A stretch of DNA of 64,000 bases, from NCBI GenBank assembly GCA_030427985.1, contig JAUIBH010000002.1, forward strand, positions 1 to 64,000, in the 5' to 3' direction. A model generated the notes under the pieces. It saw nothing but the letters and a program-made list of their open reading frames with translations, was not told where the DNA came from and ran no database searches. A program made the position numbers and the translations under genes. The DNA is from Bacteroidia bacterium. GTDB taxonomy: Bacteria; Bacteroidota; Bacteroidia; Flavobacteriales; Flavobacteriaceae. Every line of letters starts with the position of its first letter. Position 1 is the first letter of the stretch. Of the stretch, positions 62,960 to 64,000 are shown one piece after another.

Positions 62960-63574
62960 GTCTAAAATATCCTGTAAAACACCCTCTCCTTTATCCTTGT
63001 TGTACCAAACCTGAAGGTCCTGTTTAAATTCAGGAGTAAGTTTTCCATATTCTTGTTTATAGGCTAACACCATTTCAGTAGCTTCACGTGGTCTTGGACC
63101 CCATTCACCTAAAATTGTCTTATTTTCTTTATCCCACAGAATCACTTTGGGAATAGAGCGGGCGTTGTTGGTTAAAAAAGCATCCATTATTTCGGGAACT
63201 TCATCCCTGAGGACAATTTTAAAATCGATATTGGTGTTGAGTTCAGCAATCTTGTGAACAATCGGAAGGCTATGCGCTGCATCGCCACACCAACTTTCGG
63301 TAATGGCAAGAAATACCAATGGTTTGTTCAACCCAATAACTTTTTGCTGAACCTCTTCAGGGATGGCGAAGGTTTTGTTCCACCGTTTCATTCTACGATC
63401 ATTGAGTTGGGTATATTGGATATTGGCCTCGGTTTGCGTATGACCCGTGGTTTGTTCAATTTCCACCAAGTGATGCACTAAATCCCGATACTTTTCATAA
63501 TCCATCCCCATAGAAATACCTTGTTGTACCAAAGTGGATTTATCCTGTTGCACGTGTTTTTCCAATAATTCCAT
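62942..63574 (-). CDS. Thioredoxin-family protein with WCGDA motif
   Basis: A 210-residue protein. A helical N-terminus precedes a thioredoxin fold (about 75-190): PLVFLAITESWCGDAAHSLPIVHKIAEL carries the active-site position, and NNARSIPKVILWDKENK has the cis-Pro. The second Cys of WCxxC is Ala, so it cannot form the usual intramolecular disulfide. I believe this matches the Thioredoxin_9 group. ATG 63574 is supported by a -7 box that overlaps the longer frame's TTG. Confidence 0.82.
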   Translation of the reverse strand: MELLEKHVQQDKSTLVQQGISMGMDYEKYRDLVHHLVEIEQTTGHTQTEANIQYTQLNDRRMKRWNKTFAIPEEVQQKVIGLNKPLVFLAITESWCGDAAHSLPIVHKIAELNTNIDFKIVLRDEVPEIMDAFLTNNARSIPKVILWDKENKTILGEWGPRPREATEMVLAYKQEYGKLTPEFKQDLQVWYNKDKGEGVLQDILDLLPLE

Positions 63575-63589
63575 AAAAATTCCTTTCTG

Positions 63590-63597
63590 CAAATGTA
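63590..63597 (-). promoter_or_regulatory. Bacteroidota -7 element for the thioredoxin-family gene
   Basis: TACATTTG on the minus strand matches TAnnTTTG, 15 bases before ATG 63574. The 151-bp divergent gap also has a near-consensus TAACTTTA for the plus-strand gene, about 18 bases before its ATG. Confidence 0.5.
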
Positions 63598-63725
63598 TCC
63601 TTCAAAATCAGCCTATTTGCTGACTTTTGTCATTGGTTGTATTACACTAAAAAACCTTACAAGATTCTCTATTTGGTTCTTTACGGTCTTAAGAAGTTCT
63701 GCTAACTTTAGCTAAAATTTTTTCT

Positions 63726-64000
63726 ATGGACAAACATCGATGTGGTTGGTGTGTGGGCGATCCCTTGTATGAAGCCTACCATGATCAGGAATGGGGTGTA
63801 CCCGTTAAAGATGATGCTACGCTTTTTGAGTTTTTGATCTTAGAGACGTTTCAAGCTGGGCTCAGTTGGATTACCGTTCTTCGAAAACGGGAAAATTTTA
63901 GGGAAGCTTTTGACCATTTCGATTACAAAAAGATTGCAGGGTATAATCAGGATAAAATTGACGAACTGTTGCAAAATCCCGGCATTATCCGAAATAAATT
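63726..64000 (+). CDS. tag: DNA-3-methyladenine glycosylase I (5' part, runs off window)
   Basis: The frame from ATG 63726 stays open to the window end (about 91 residues seen of roughly 190). MDKHRCGWCVGDPLYEAYHDQEWGVPVKDD is the Tag N-terminus; the Cys and His bind the structural zinc together with C-terminal residues not seen here. FEFLILETFQAGLSWITVLRKRENF follows. It excises 3-methyladenine from DNA. Confidence 0.93.
   Translation, partial: MDKHRCGWCVGDPLYEAYHDQEWGVPVKDDATLFEFLILETFQAGLSWITVLRKRENFREAFDHFDYKKIAGYNQDKIDELLQNPGIIRNK

Overview
The window looks like chromosomal DNA of a marine-type flavobacterium (Bacteroidota, Flavobacteriaceae; a Muricauda/Allomuricauda-like genus is my guess from protein style, not a tested assignment). 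Reasons: TonB receptors with a CarboxypepD_reg domain, type IX secretion (T9SS) sorting domains, phylum-typical DUF4271, DUF4296 and DUF3098 proteins, ATP-type PEP carboxykinase, many Bacteroidota lipoproteins (hydrophobic stretch then S-C or G-C), weak or absent Shine-Dalgarno sites, and several promoters with the phylum -7 element TAnnTTTG. I saw no rRNA, tRNA, CRISPR array, prophage or transposase gene. Almost all of the sequence is coding.

Layout. 1-392: terminator and a broken ankyrin-like fragment. 393-10081: a plus-strand run of two paralogous FG-GAP/ASPIC-UnbV lipoproteins, a vanadium-haloperoxidase-like lipoprotein, a GyrI-like membrane protein and a propeller-like lipoprotein. 10078-18425: a large metallophosphatase/beta-barrel protein with a possible kinase-like centre, an HD domain fused to a Pycsar-effector-type membrane domain, a GAF-domain protein and a second metallophosphoesterase. 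18625-25859: secreted protein, penicillin-acylase family protein, TPM protein, then an iron-sulfur/electron-transfer block (ferredoxin, ferredoxin-NADP reductase, NifU-like, Mrp) interrupted by a four-helix-bundle gene flanked by inverted repeats. 26141-30620: amidase, alkyltransferase-like protein, LysE transporter, TrmB, glycosyltransferase. 30524-37603: a PhoBR-like two-component system divergent from a TonB receptor and a duplicated lipoprotein, with an 11-bp-phased TAAC array between them that resembles a PHO box. 37761-45151: two proteins made of little more than a T9SS sorting domain, LuxE-like protein, cupin, TyrS, epimerase, DUF4296, dihydroorotase, GT2. 45268-55521: GT39, DUF4271, HemD, PckA, DUF423, saccharopine dehydrogenase family, Lrp, small protein, ferritin, zinc peptidase, alanine dehydrogenase. 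55808-64000: LeuS carrying repeat-derived and other insertions, then ftsX-DUF3098-uppP-membrane protein-truB-TonB-like, a thioredoxin-family protein, and the start of 3-methyladenine glycosylase I.

The items I consider most worth follow-up are: the HD-Pycsar-TM fusion next to a GAF protein; the phosphatase/kinase-like/barrel protein; the PhoBR-TonB receptor locus with its PHO-box-like array; the palindromic repeats translated inside leuS; and the four-helix-bundle cassette splitting a ferredoxin/reductase pair.

All family assignments come from reading motifs by eye. No database search, alignment or computation was run.
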